DNA of 34,168 nucleotides from Lachnospiraceae bacterium YSB2008 (GTDB lineage Bacteria > Bacillota > Clostridia > Lachnospirales > Lachnospiraceae), in assembly GCA_000687655.1 (NCBI GenBank), contig JHWR01000018.1, positions 1 to 34,168 of the forward strand. The letters run 5' to 3'. A program made the translations under genes and the position numbers. Numbering within the stretch: position 1 is the stretch's first letter; each line of letters begins with the position of its first letter. Below are positions 14,297-21,925 of the stretch, one piece after another. Under the pieces are notes generated by a model, which made no database searches, had not been told where the DNA came from, and worked only from the letters and a program-made list of their open reading frames with translations.

Positions 14297-14775
14297 AAGT
14301 AAATTGAGGAAACGATGTTTCTCTTTTTCTTGGAATCGCTAACTACTTCAACTACATAGTACATACCGTCTACACGCTTTTTAAGGACTATTTGGGGCGC
14401 GTTCAACCCGTCCTTTGTTCTGTATAGTTTGGATCGCCCGCCATCCCATTCAATAGAGTCATAGTTAGATATTACATAGCTTAATCTGGCAATATCGGAA
14501 ATGTCCTTCATGCTGTGATCAGCCCGTCCTTGAGGGCCATGTCTGTTTAGTATATGTCGAACATCATCTGGCCCCAAGACTATTCTGTTCCCGTAGACAG
14601 ACAATCCTGTTAATTCATTAATTTCAGCGTTCATTGCTTCATTTATAAAACCAACTGTAAGTGGAATTACGTCTCTTCCATTCATAACATCAATGACATA
14701 AGCTTCAATATCTTTGTCAACGGCGTTTTGATAAGCGGTGATTACGTTTTGCTCTTTTTCTGTATGATTATTCAT
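14278..14775 (-). CDS. PBECR-type (phage barnase/EndoU/colicin/RelE-like) nuclease domain protein
   Basis: A 165-aa protein whose second half resembles the PBECR group of small metal-independent RNase-like domains found in phage MuF proteins and polymorphic toxins. Visible marks are the HILNRHG motif (H74, H79), an R/D-rich helix, the KLYRT strand, QIVLKKRVDGMYYVVEVV near 128-145 and the closing D-S-K-K-K-R-N-I-V-S-S segment. No MuF head, export domain or immunity gene is adjacent, so it is an orphan domain of unknown role. The start has AGGAGG upstream on the minus strand. The exact subfamily is uncertain. Confidence 0.72.
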   Translation of the reverse strand: MNNHTEKEQNVITAYQNAVDKDIEAYVIDVMNGRDVIPLTVGFINEAMNAEINELTGLSVYGNRIVLGPDDVRHILNRHGPQGRADHSMKDISDIARLSYVISNYDSIEWDGGRSKLYRTKDGLNAPQIVLKKRVDGMYYVVEVVSDSKKKRNIVSSIYLKKALN

Positions 14776-14834
14776 GAATCAATCCTCCTGATAGTTTTGA
14801 ACATGGGAAATACAGATTTAGGAATGATATTGTA

Positions 14835-14863
14835 ATAATAAATCAGTAAAAAAAGAGTTTCAA
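14835..14863 (-). promoter_or_regulatory. Promoter for the PBECR-like gene
   Basis: On the minus strand, TTGAAA (14863-14858) and TATTAT (14840-14835) are separated by exactly 17 bases. The start codon is 60 bases downstream. Confidence 0.7.
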
Positions 14864-14991
14864 CAAATATAAAGCTAGCATTTGTTGCATTCTAGTATTA
14901 ATGTGGCTTCAGAGATAAAAACATAAAGCTGATTGGGCTGTTGAAAAGCGTTTTGCTTTTTTACATCAAGGACAGAGGAGAAAAATGGTTC

Positions 14992-15585
14992 ATGGGAAAT
15001 GTAGAGTATACACTTGATTATTATAAAGACAATGCGGATGAGTTTTATGACTCGACGATAATTGCAGACGTAGCATATCTCAGAGACAGATTCCGTAAGG
15101 AACTTCCGGATAATGCTTATATATTAGATTTTGGATGTGGATCCGGAAGAGATTCAAAAGCATTCATCGATCTAGGATATAGGGTGGATGCTATCGATGG
15201 ATCGGAGGAAATGTGCAAGAGAGCTTCTGAATATGCAGGAATAGACGTTAAGTGTATGGATTTCTTCAATCTGAATGAATCAGAAAAGTATGATGGAATC
15301 TGGGCGTGCGCTTCGATTCTTCATGTGGAAAGAGATAGAATTCATGAAGTGATTGCAATGATGAGAAATGCACTTAAGCCAGGTGGAGTTATGTACATTT
15401 CATTTAAATACGGAGATTTCTATGGATTGAGAGATGGAAGATACTTTGTTGATCTTAATGAGGACCTGTTCAAAGAAATCATTTCGAAGGTTGATGGAGT
15501 GAAGGTTATAGATGAATGGGTATCGGTGGATGTCAGACGGGAGAAGGATGTAACCTGGCTGAATGAATTGATACAGAGAGTTTAG
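14992..15585 (+). CDS. Class I SAM-dependent methyltransferase
   Basis: A 197-aa methyltransferase with motif I LDFGCGSGRD at residues 45-54, an acidic end of strand two (AIDGSEEM near 66-73), and WACASILHV and LKPGGVMYISFKYGD as motifs IV and post-motif. This pattern is found in TehB-like small-molecule methyltransferases; the substrate is unknown. ATG 14992 lies 11 bases after AGAGGAG; an ATG at 14985 is out of frame. It starts a three-gene unit with a DUF4298 protein. The upstream 216 bases contain no other gene. Confidence 0.88.
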   Translation: MGNVEYTLDYYKDNADEFYDSTIIADVAYLRDRFRKELPDNAYILDFGCGSGRDSKAFIDLGYRVDAIDGSEEMCKRASEYAGIDVKCMDFFNLNESEKYDGIWACASILHVERDRIHEVIAMMRNALKPGGVMYISFKYGDFYGLRDGRYFVDLNEDLFKEIISKVDGVKVIDEWVSVDVRREKDVTWLNELIQRV

Positions 15586-15604
15586 TAATTAATCAGGTGG
15601 AAAG

Positions 15605-15895
15605 ATGAAGAAGACAGAAGATAAAGAATATGCTCATATTATCAAGATGGAAAGCATCCTGGACGAGGCGACTCAGTTAATGAACGAACTTGAAGATAAG
15701 CTTTCCGAACTCGAAGTTCTTGAACCTGAGATCAAAGAACTGCAAGCGTATTATGAAAGCTCACAATGGAAAGAAGATTTTGAAAAGGATGAGCGAGGCG
15801 AGCTTCCGGAGGATTTGAAAAGAGGGGTTCTTTCTGAAGACGGAATCTATAATGTGCTTGAAAGGTATAAGGAACTGAGAGGAGAGGCAAAATGA
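15605..15895 (+). CDS. DUF4298 family protein
   Basis: A 96-aa protein with a coiled-coil-like helix (residues 10-50), the family marks YYESSQWKEDFEKDERGELP and the LKRGVLSEDGIYNVL segment. The role of DUF4298 is unknown. AGGTGGAAAG precedes the ATG. It overlaps the next gene by four bases (ATGA), so these two are likely translated together. Confidence 0.88.
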   Translation: MKKTEDKEYAHIIKMESILDEATQLMNELEDKLSELEVLEPEIKELQAYYESSQWKEDFEKDERGELPEDLKRGVLSEDGIYNVLERYKELRGEAK

Positions 15896-16125
15896 GTATA
15901 CTCATAAAGGATACGACAAGAGAGGAACGTGAGCGGATAGTTGCCGAGTCTATAGGCAATATCAGTGGTTCCTGTGATGGCTGTATGTCAGGGCTTGCAG
16001 ATATGTATCAGGATTATATTGATGGGAAAAAGGAAATTCGTGATATCAATATGGAGTTCAGAGCACATTATGAATCCGGTATAGATGGACCGGAGAAGAA
16101 TGAATGTGAGTATGTTAGAAGATAA
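15892..16125 (+). CDS. Small cysteine-containing protein, 77 aa
   Basis: I do not assign a family. The sequence has a basic and acidic first helix, a central C-D-G-C pair (residues 28-31) with MSGLADMYQDYIDGKKEI after it, and a single Cys near the end. Similar short proteins are frequent next to DUF4298 genes in Lachnospiraceae as far as I recall, but no function is established. The start overlaps the preceding stop codon. A bidirectional terminator follows 40 bases later. Confidence 0.75.
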   Translation: MSILIKDTTREERERIVAESIGNISGSCDGCMSGLADMYQDYIDGKKEIRDINMEFRAHYESGIDGPEKNECEYVRR

Positions 16126-16165
16126 GAGGGTATGACGATGCCTGACATGCGGCTTGGGAAGAAAT

Positions 16166-16210
16166 ACATGAAGCTGATAGGATTATTCCGTCAGCTTCAT
16201 GTAGGTTTTT
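16166..16210 (+). terminator. Terminator between convergent genes
   Basis: A perfect 12 bp stem (ACATGAAGCTGA with TCAGCTTCATGT) around a 13-base loop, followed by AGGTTTTT. It ends the methyltransferase unit. Its right arm encodes the last residues of the opposing minus-strand gene, which stops at 16183. Confidence 0.8.
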
Positions 16211-17070
16211 ACCCATCCTGAAGTGTTCTGGTTATCGTAATAAATATTGATGTCGGAACGGGTATCTCCATCCTCGATTTCGTAAAGCTCGTAGCAGCAT
16301 GAAACGAGTTCTTCTGAAAATGCTACGATGGTTTCGATTTCTTCAGGGAGGTCGTCCATTCCGAATTCTTTGAAATTGATTCGGTCAGAAGTGTGGAGTG
16401 AATCTACACGGCAGTTGATCCTGCTGTTGTGAGTATCAAGTATGATGAAGCTTCCTTCTTTTGCCATACGTGTATACTGCTTAAGAGTTGTCAGGATGGC
16501 AGATCTATGAACAGCCAGCCTTACCTTAAGGTCATTATAAACCTTCGAAGAATAACTCTCAGGAACCTTTATGGTGTATATGTCTTTGGAAGCGTGATAA
16601 TAAGTCACGTCGTTAGGATTGCTTCCTGTCGTGGTTTTATAAAATGAACCGTCACCGACTTTTGGATTATCTCCGATAGTTCCGGTGAGTTCGATTTCTG
16701 GTGGATATTTGAACTGGGAGAAGAAACCTTCGACAGATGTATGTTTACTCTTGTTCTGCATCTTGTAGCCGAAGAGTCCCTTCTTGTAGAGCAGATCATA
16801 GCTGTTCTCAAAATTGATGGTCAGCGAGCTGCCTTTATTGATGAAGCACAGTGCGTTGATGACATTAAGTCTCTTGAAGAGTTCATCATTGATGGACAGA
16901 TTATAAGTGTTCGTGTTCAGACCGATAACCGGGACATCATTTGATTTAAAATAGTAGTATTCAATGAACATAGACCTGTAACCCCTTACATTCGATTCCC
17001 CATTTATATTACTGTGAATAATATGTAACGCCAAGTCCATTTTAAAAAAGGATTCGGCAAAATGCAACAC
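16183..17070 (-). CDS. Hypothetical protein, about 285-295 aa
   Basis: I do not recognise this family. The product is soluble, with many Tyr, Asn and Ser residues, a strand-rich middle (residues 90-170) and a helix with V-R-L-A-V-H-R-S near residue 185. A paired S-C-C-Y occurs near residue 255. The start is unclear: GTG at 17070 or ATG at 17040; neither has a visible ribosome binding site. A TATAAT on the minus strand at 17106-17101 would place transcription about 25 bases before the GTG, so a nearly leaderless mRNA is possible. It is a single gene, divergent from the EAL gene. Confidence 0.65.
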   Translation of the reverse strand: MLHFAESFFKMDLALHIIHSNINGESNVRGYRSMFIEYYYFKSNDVPVIGLNTNTYNLSINDELFKRLNVINALCFINKGSSLTINFENSYDLLYKKGLFGYKMQNKSKHTSVEGFFSQFKYPPEIELTGTIGDNPKVGDGSFYKTTTGSNPNDVTYYHASKDIYTIKVPESYSSKVYNDLKVRLAVHRSAILTTLKQYTRMAKEGSFIILDTHNSRINCRVDSLHTSDRINFKEFGMDDLPEEIETIVAFSEELVSCCYELYEIEDGDTRSDINIYYDNQNTSGWVKTYMKLTE

Positions 17071-17100
17071 TTGATTTAATGCCGTAAAATTGGTAAATTT

Positions 17101-17106
17101 ATTATA
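17101..17106 (-). promoter_or_regulatory. Possible minus-strand -10 element
   Basis: A TATAAT hexamer on the minus strand in the 92-base divergent gap. The matching -35 is poor. The plus strand of the same stretch carries TAGTAAAAT (17106 onward), a possible extended -10 for the EAL gene, so the two promoters would overlap. Confidence 0.35.
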
Positions 17107-17162
17107 GTAAAATATGCCCGTTTTTTACTTATTTTTTTAAGGAAAGGAACAGGTTTCAATAC

Positions 17163-19427
17163 ATGACCATACAGCATAAATATTGTATCATATTTATGTG
17201 TTTAGCTCTGATACAGATTGCCTGTGCTTTTATGGCCTATAAGTCTGAAAAACCTATAGGGAAATACACCGCCAGATTGAACCTGGCTATAATGGTACCT
17301 ATAGTAGCAAACATACTTATCATCGAATCGGGAAACCCTGTTTTCTCGTACTACAGCTATAGTTTATCATACATAGGTATGATGCTGATAATGATGGCAC
17401 TGGCACATTTTACAAATGTTTATTGTAAAGGTGTAGACGAGGGAAAAGCACATACTAAACCGACTTTTATCTATATCCTGGGCTTGATTGATATCGTTCA
17501 GATATTACTTGGCCCGGTATTTCACCATGTTATTACCATAGAGTCAACTATGCTTGATAACAGAGTGTTTTATTTTGATGTGCCTCATGTAGGTCTTACT
17601 ATTCACAGAGTAATCAACTATTTCGTTTTTGCCTGTGTTCTTCTCATATACATTTTGAGTACTGTTAAGGCTTCAAAACTGTATAGAGCAAAATACAGCA
17701 TAATTCTCATTACCCTGATTTTGTCAGGAGCCACTCAGTTTGCATTCATCGAATCAAGAATCCCAATAGACAGATCCATAATAGTTCACGGCGTATTTGG
17801 ACTCACTGTATATTATATTTCTATACGATACAGAGCTCTGGGACTTCTGGATACATTGCTTTCAAATGTAGTTTCAGACATGAACGACGCTGTGTTTGTT
17901 TTTGATAACTCTAGCCGAGTTGTATGGGTAAATGAACAGGGCTATAAGCTTGTGGGCGTTGAAGAAGGGAAAGTGTATCTGGTCAGAGAACAGCTTTTTG
18001 ATCTCTTCAAGAACATCACAAACAAAGGCGATAACTGGTCGGAAAACAGAGTAATCGATGATAAGTATTACATCCTGGAGAAGAAGTCTGTTAAAACTGA
18101 TCAGAAGAATCTCGATGGGGCATTTCTTGTTATAAGGGATGATACAAAGAGGCATAAGGATATTGAGATTGAACTTTTCAATTCAACTCATGACAGTCTT
18201 ACCGGACTGCTCAATATGCAGTCTCTGTATTCAAATATAAAGAATGTTCTTATCTCATCGGATAAGGAGTTCTATATTCTTTTTGTGAATATCAAGAATT
18301 TCAAGCTGATCAACGATACATTTGGCAAATCCTTTGGAGATATTGTTCTTCTGCACATGTCCAAATGGCTGAAAGCAAATATCAAAACCGGAGTCTACGG
18401 ACGTCTTATAGGAGATACTTTCGGCGTGTTTATACCGAAGGATGCTTTTGACGAGCAGTTCTTCATGACTGAATTTGAGAATTTCGTAGTTAAGTTCAGA
18501 CAGACTGAGCATAAGATAAATATTCATATGGGCGTTTATGATGTTCGGGACAGAGATATGGATATTTCGATAATGTTTGACAGGGCTCACCTTGCGATCA
18601 CAGATATCGAAGAGAACTACAGGACTGTCATCAGATATTATAATGATGAACTTCGAAATACTATTCTCGAAGAACAGCGACTGGCTGCAGACCTTACTGA
18701 GTCACTTGATTCCAATCAGATAGTTCCTTATCTTCAGCCTATCGCTGATAAGGATGGAAAAGTAGTCGGAGCAGAGGCGCTGGCAAGATGGATTCATCCG
18801 GAATTAGGCTTCCTTGTACCGATCAGGTTCATCCCTGTATTTGAGAAAAATGGAATGATCACCGATTTGGACAAGCATATCTGGGAATCTGCCTGCAGGA
18901 TACTGGCGGATTGGAAGGATACTGATCCGGAGCGCTTCATTTCAATTAATATTTCACCAAAGGATTTCTTCTTCTTTGATGTAATTTCTGAACTTTCAGA
19001 GCTGGTTGAGAAGTACGATATAAGTCCGGATAATCTCAGGGTGGAGGTTACCGAAACAGCGATGATGACTAATTCTGAGGAAAGGATAGATATCTTTAAC
19101 GGCTTACGTTCCGCAGGATTTATAGTTGAAATGGATGATTTCGGAAGTGGTTATTCGTCACTGAATCTTCTGAAGGATGTTCCTGTAGATGTTCTGAAAC
19201 TGGATATGAGATTTCTGTCAGATGAAAAGAATGACAAATCCAGCACGATAATCAAGCATATCATCAACCTTTCGAATGAGCTGGATATTACGACTCTGAC
19301 TGAAGGTGTAGAAACTGAAGAGCAGTTCAGACAGCTGGTAGAGATGGGCTGTGAATTGTTCCAGGGATATTATTTTGCTAAGCCGATGCCTGTAGACGAG
19401 TTTGTAAAAATGTATAGGGGTAAATGA
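17163..19427 (+). CDS. 7TM-PAS-degenerate GGDEF-EAL c-di-GMP phosphodiesterase
   Basis: A 754-aa membrane protein. Seven hydrophobic segments fill residues 1-220 (histidine-kinase-type 7TM sensor). A PAS-like part follows (about 225-340). The GGDEF domain is degenerate, with IGDTF at 416-420, so it should not make c-di-GMP. The EAL domain has all key residues: E538 in EAL, N596, E631, D658-D659, K679, E714 and E717. It should therefore hydrolyse c-di-GMP to pGpG, with the dead GGDEF perhaps acting as a GTP sensor. The stop codon overlaps the YhhN start (ATGA). Confidence 0.92.
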   Translation: MTIQHKYCIIFMCLALIQIACAFMAYKSEKPIGKYTARLNLAIMVPIVANILIIESGNPVFSYYSYSLSYIGMMLIMMALAHFTNVYCKGVDEGKAHTKPTFIYILGLIDIVQILLGPVFHHVITIESTMLDNRVFYFDVPHVGLTIHRVINYFVFACVLLIYILSTVKASKLYRAKYSIILITLILSGATQFAFIESRIPIDRSIIVHGVFGLTVYYISIRYRALGLLDTLLSNVVSDMNDAVFVFDNSSRVVWVNEQGYKLVGVEEGKVYLVREQLFDLFKNITNKGDNWSENRVIDDKYYILEKKSVKTDQKNLDGAFLVIRDDTKRHKDIEIELFNSTHDSLTGLLNMQSLYSNIKNVLISSDKEFYILFVNIKNFKLINDTFGKSFGDIVLLHMSKWLKANIKTGVYGRLIGDTFGVFIPKDAFDEQFFMTEFENFVVKFRQTEHKINIHMGVYDVRDRDMDISIMFDRAHLAITDIEENYRTVIRYYNDELRNTILEEQRLAADLTESLDSNQIVPYLQPIADKDGKVVGAEALARWIHPELGFLVPIRFIPVFEKNGMITDLDKHIWESACRILADWKDTDPERFISINISPKDFFFFDVISELSELVEKYDISPDNLRVEVTETAMMTNSEERIDIFNGLRSAGFIVEMDDFGSGYSSLNLLKDVPVDVLKLDMRFLSDEKNDKSSTIIKHIINLSNELDITTLTEGVETEEQFRQLVEMGCELFQGYYFAKPMPVDEFVKMYRGK

Positions 19428-20074
19428 TAATGAAATATCTCTTTCTGGCGGTATTCCTCATTTCGACCGCCATACATTTATATGCTTCGCTTAAAAAAGA
19501 TACGAAGCTCAGAAATATCTCAAAGCCTTTCATCCTGCTGTCATTACTTGGCTTCTATGTAACGGCGGCAAGGGTTATTTCGATTGCCATTATTCTTGCT
19601 CTGATATTCAGCTGGATAGGAGATGTGCTGCTGATTCCAAAGGGTGTAAAATGGTTTACTGCCGGTGGTATTTCGTTCATGATAAGCCATGCCTTCTTTA
19701 TCGTCGGCTATTGCAGGGATATTGTTTTTTCAAAGATTCCTGTTTTTCTGATTGTTCTGCTCTCAGTGTTTTTTGCAGTGACAGTATCGTTCATTTTCTC
19801 GAAGCTTAAGCCTCATCTTCCAAAGGCTTTGTTTTATCCGATGTTTTTATATCTTTTGATCAACGGGACGATGAACTGTTTCGCTATATTCCGCTGTGTC
19901 AGTGTGCCTAGTGTGGCTACTGTGATCACTGCAGTCGGCGCGGCTCTTTTCTTTGTTTCTGATTCATCACTGTTCTTTGTCAGATTCGATAAGGACAGTA
20001 AGCTGAAAACGCATTTCCTTGTGATGCTGACATATTCGATAGGTGAATTCCTTATCGTATTGGGACTTTTATAA
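19424..20074 (+). CDS. YhhN family membrane protein (lysoplasmalogenase-like)
   Basis: A 216-aa protein with seven or eight hydrophobic segments and the YhhN family marks: K-P-x-x-x-L near residues 34-38, the FSWIGDVLLI segment near 62-71, F-M-I-S-H-A-F-F-I-V-G-Y near 85-96 and a C-terminal SDSSLFFVRF. The eukaryotic relative TMEM86 hydrolyses the vinyl ether bond of lysoplasmalogens; plasmalogens occur in anaerobic Clostridia. An alternative start is the ATG six bases downstream. It overlaps the EAL gene by four bases and is followed by a lipid kinase gene after 15 bases. Confidence 0.85.
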   Translation: MIMKYLFLAVFLISTAIHLYASLKKDTKLRNISKPFILLSLLGFYVTAARVISIAIILALIFSWIGDVLLIPKGVKWFTAGGISFMISHAFFIVGYCRDIVFSKIPVFLIVLLSVFFAVTVSFIFSKLKPHLPKALFYPMFLYLLINGTMNCFAIFRCVSVPSVATVITAVGAALFFVSDSSLFFVRFDKDSKLKTHFLVMLTYSIGEFLIVLGLL

Positions 20075-20089
20075 AACCGGAGGGGTGAC

Positions 20090-20905
20090 ATGAAATACTA
20101 TCTTTACAATTCTTTGGCAAATAACGGCATAAGACCTGAAGTGAAGGAAGGGGTCGAACTGGTAGATGCAGTCGGGATAGATTATCCTGAGTATCTTAAG
20201 GGGCTGAATCCTGAAGATGAGGTCGTGCTTGTCGGCGGAGATGGAACGCTTAATTATTTTGTAAATGCAGTGAATGGGATTGAAATCAAGAATAACATCT
20301 ACCTGCTCGGCTGCGGAACGGGAAATGATTTCCTGACTGATATAGGTAAGCAGGCGGGAGAAGAGGTTCAGGTAAATAAGTATCTCACGAATCTTCCTAC
20401 TGTACGTGTAAATGGAATGGAGAAGCTTTTTATCAACAATATGGGCTTCGGTATAGATGGATACTGCTGCGAGGTAGCAGATCAGATTAAAGAGAAGAAC
20501 CCGGAGAAGAAGATCAATTATTCGGGTATAGCCATCAAAGGACTGTTATTCCATTTCAAACCATGTCATGCAGAGATAACTGTCGACGGAGTGAAGCATG
20601 AATTTGAAAATGTATGGATAGCGCCTACCATGAAGGGTAAGTATTACGGTGGCGGAATGGATATGGCTCCTGAGCAGGATCGTTTCTCGGGAAAGCTTAC
20701 AGTGGTTGTTTATCATTGTAAATCAAAGATTAAGGCGCTTATGGCATTTCCTTCCATTTTCAAGGGAGAGCATGTGGCGAAAACAGATATAGTTCAGATG
20801 TTTACCGGAAATGAGATAAGTGTTCGTTTCTCACGTCCGTGTGCTGCGCAGATCGATGGTGAGACTGTGCTGAATGTGACGGAATATACTGCAGTCCAGA
20901 AATAG
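20090..20905 (+). CDS. Diacylglycerol kinase-family lipid kinase
   Basis: A 271-aa protein with the DAGK catalytic signature GGDGTLN at residues 49-55 and the second nucleotide-binding motif GCGTGND at 74-80. The C-terminal beta domain contains GGGMDMAPEQDRFSG, which is typical of bacterial DgkB/YegS-like lipid kinases. It probably phosphorylates diacylglycerol or a related lipid at the membrane face. A GGAGGGG site precedes the ATG. The position next to YhhN suggests a link to membrane lipid turnover. Confidence 0.92.
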   Translation: MKYYLYNSLANNGIRPEVKEGVELVDAVGIDYPEYLKGLNPEDEVVLVGGDGTLNYFVNAVNGIEIKNNIYLLGCGTGNDFLTDIGKQAGEEVQVNKYLTNLPTVRVNGMEKLFINNMGFGIDGYCCEVADQIKEKNPEKKINYSGIAIKGLLFHFKPCHAEITVDGVKHEFENVWIAPTMKGKYYGGGMDMAPEQDRFSGKLTVVVYHCKSKIKALMAFPSIFKGEHVAKTDIVQMFTGNEISVRFSRPCAAQIDGETVLNVTEYTAVQK

Positions 20906-20923
20906 TGACATAAAGGGGTTATT

Positions 20924-21904
20924 ATGAGGGGTAATAATCAGAAATTAAAACTTCTGTATCTTGCAAAGATAATGCAGGAACAGACTGATGATACACATAG
21001 TCTTACCATGCCTCAGATCATAGATGAACTGGCGAAGTATGGTATTGATGCGCAAAGGAAGAGTGTATATGACGATCTGGATGCGCTCGATGATTTCGGA
21101 ATAGAGATCATAAAGGAACGTGTCGGTTCGAAAACTGTATATTACTGTGGAAACAGGGATTTTGAGATTGCTGAGCTTAAGTTTCTGGTTGATGCCATTC
21201 AGTCTTCGAAATTCATTTCAGAGAAGAAGACTAAGGAGCTCATAAAGAAGCTTGAGAAGTCAGTGAGTATTTATGATGCCAAGCTTATTAACCGTGAGGT
21301 TAAGGTGGCAGGGCGTGTTAAGAACATGAATGAGAGTATCTATTATACGATAGATGCAATCCATTCTGCCATGAATGAGAATAAGGCGATACAGTTCAAA
21401 TATTTCAGCTGGAACCTGAAAGGTGAAGAGGAGTTCCGTCGTGATGGGGCTCTCTATACGGTAAGTCCGTGGGCACTCCATTTTGACGATGAAAGATATT
21501 ATCTTATCGCTTACGATCATGACAGGGGTGAGATGAGACACTACCGCGTGGACAAGATGAGAAATGTATCGATCTCGGACCTTAAGCGCGAGGGCAGGGA
21601 TGAGGCAACGAGGCAGGATAAGGCAAGGCTGAATGAACAGTACTTCCGCATGAATGGCGGAGATGTTGAGACGGTCACCTTAAAGTGCAGAAATGAAATG
21701 GCAAACGTGATCATAGATCAGTTCGGAAAGGATGTTAAGCCGCGTCCGATTGATAAGAATTATTTCAAAGTGAAGGTTGATGTTGCAGTAAGCTCACAGT
21801 TTCTGGCGTGGGTCGTAGCCCTTAGAGGGGATGTAAGGATAATCGCTCCTGAATGGGTAAAGGACGAAATGGAAGAACTGTTGGCTGAGGATTTTACTGA
21901 GTAA
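20924..21904 (+). CDS. WYL-domain transcriptional regulator
   Basis: A 326-aa regulator with an N-terminal winged helix (residues 5-60), a helical linker, a WYL domain from about residue 140 to 225 and a C-terminal WCX-like region. The motif YLIAYDHDRGEMRHYRVDKM is characteristic. WYL domains bind ligands such as nucleic acid pieces or nucleotides and control transcription. It lies 18 bases after the lipid kinase and 21 bases before the dCache-GGDEF gene, so it may control this unit. The ligand is unknown. Confidence 0.92.
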   Translation: MRGNNQKLKLLYLAKIMQEQTDDTHSLTMPQIIDELAKYGIDAQRKSVYDDLDALDDFGIEIIKERVGSKTVYYCGNRDFEIAELKFLVDAIQSSKFISEKKTKELIKKLEKSVSIYDAKLINREVKVAGRVKNMNESIYYTIDAIHSAMNENKAIQFKYFSWNLKGEEEFRRDGALYTVSPWALHFDDERYYLIAYDHDRGEMRHYRVDKMRNVSISDLKREGRDEATRQDKARLNEQYFRMNGGDVETVTLKCRNEMANVIIDQFGKDVKPRPIDKNYFKVKVDVAVSSQFLAWVVALRGDVRIIAPEWVKDEMEELLAEDFTE

Positions 21905-21925
21905 TTTTCGAGAGAAAGGAAAAAG

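Noticed and set aside
16132-16221. A 29-codon frame with a GAGGG site after the 77-aa gene
   Set aside because: It runs through the terminator stem and into the opposing gene, and its sequence is mostly explained by these; no sign that it is a gene.
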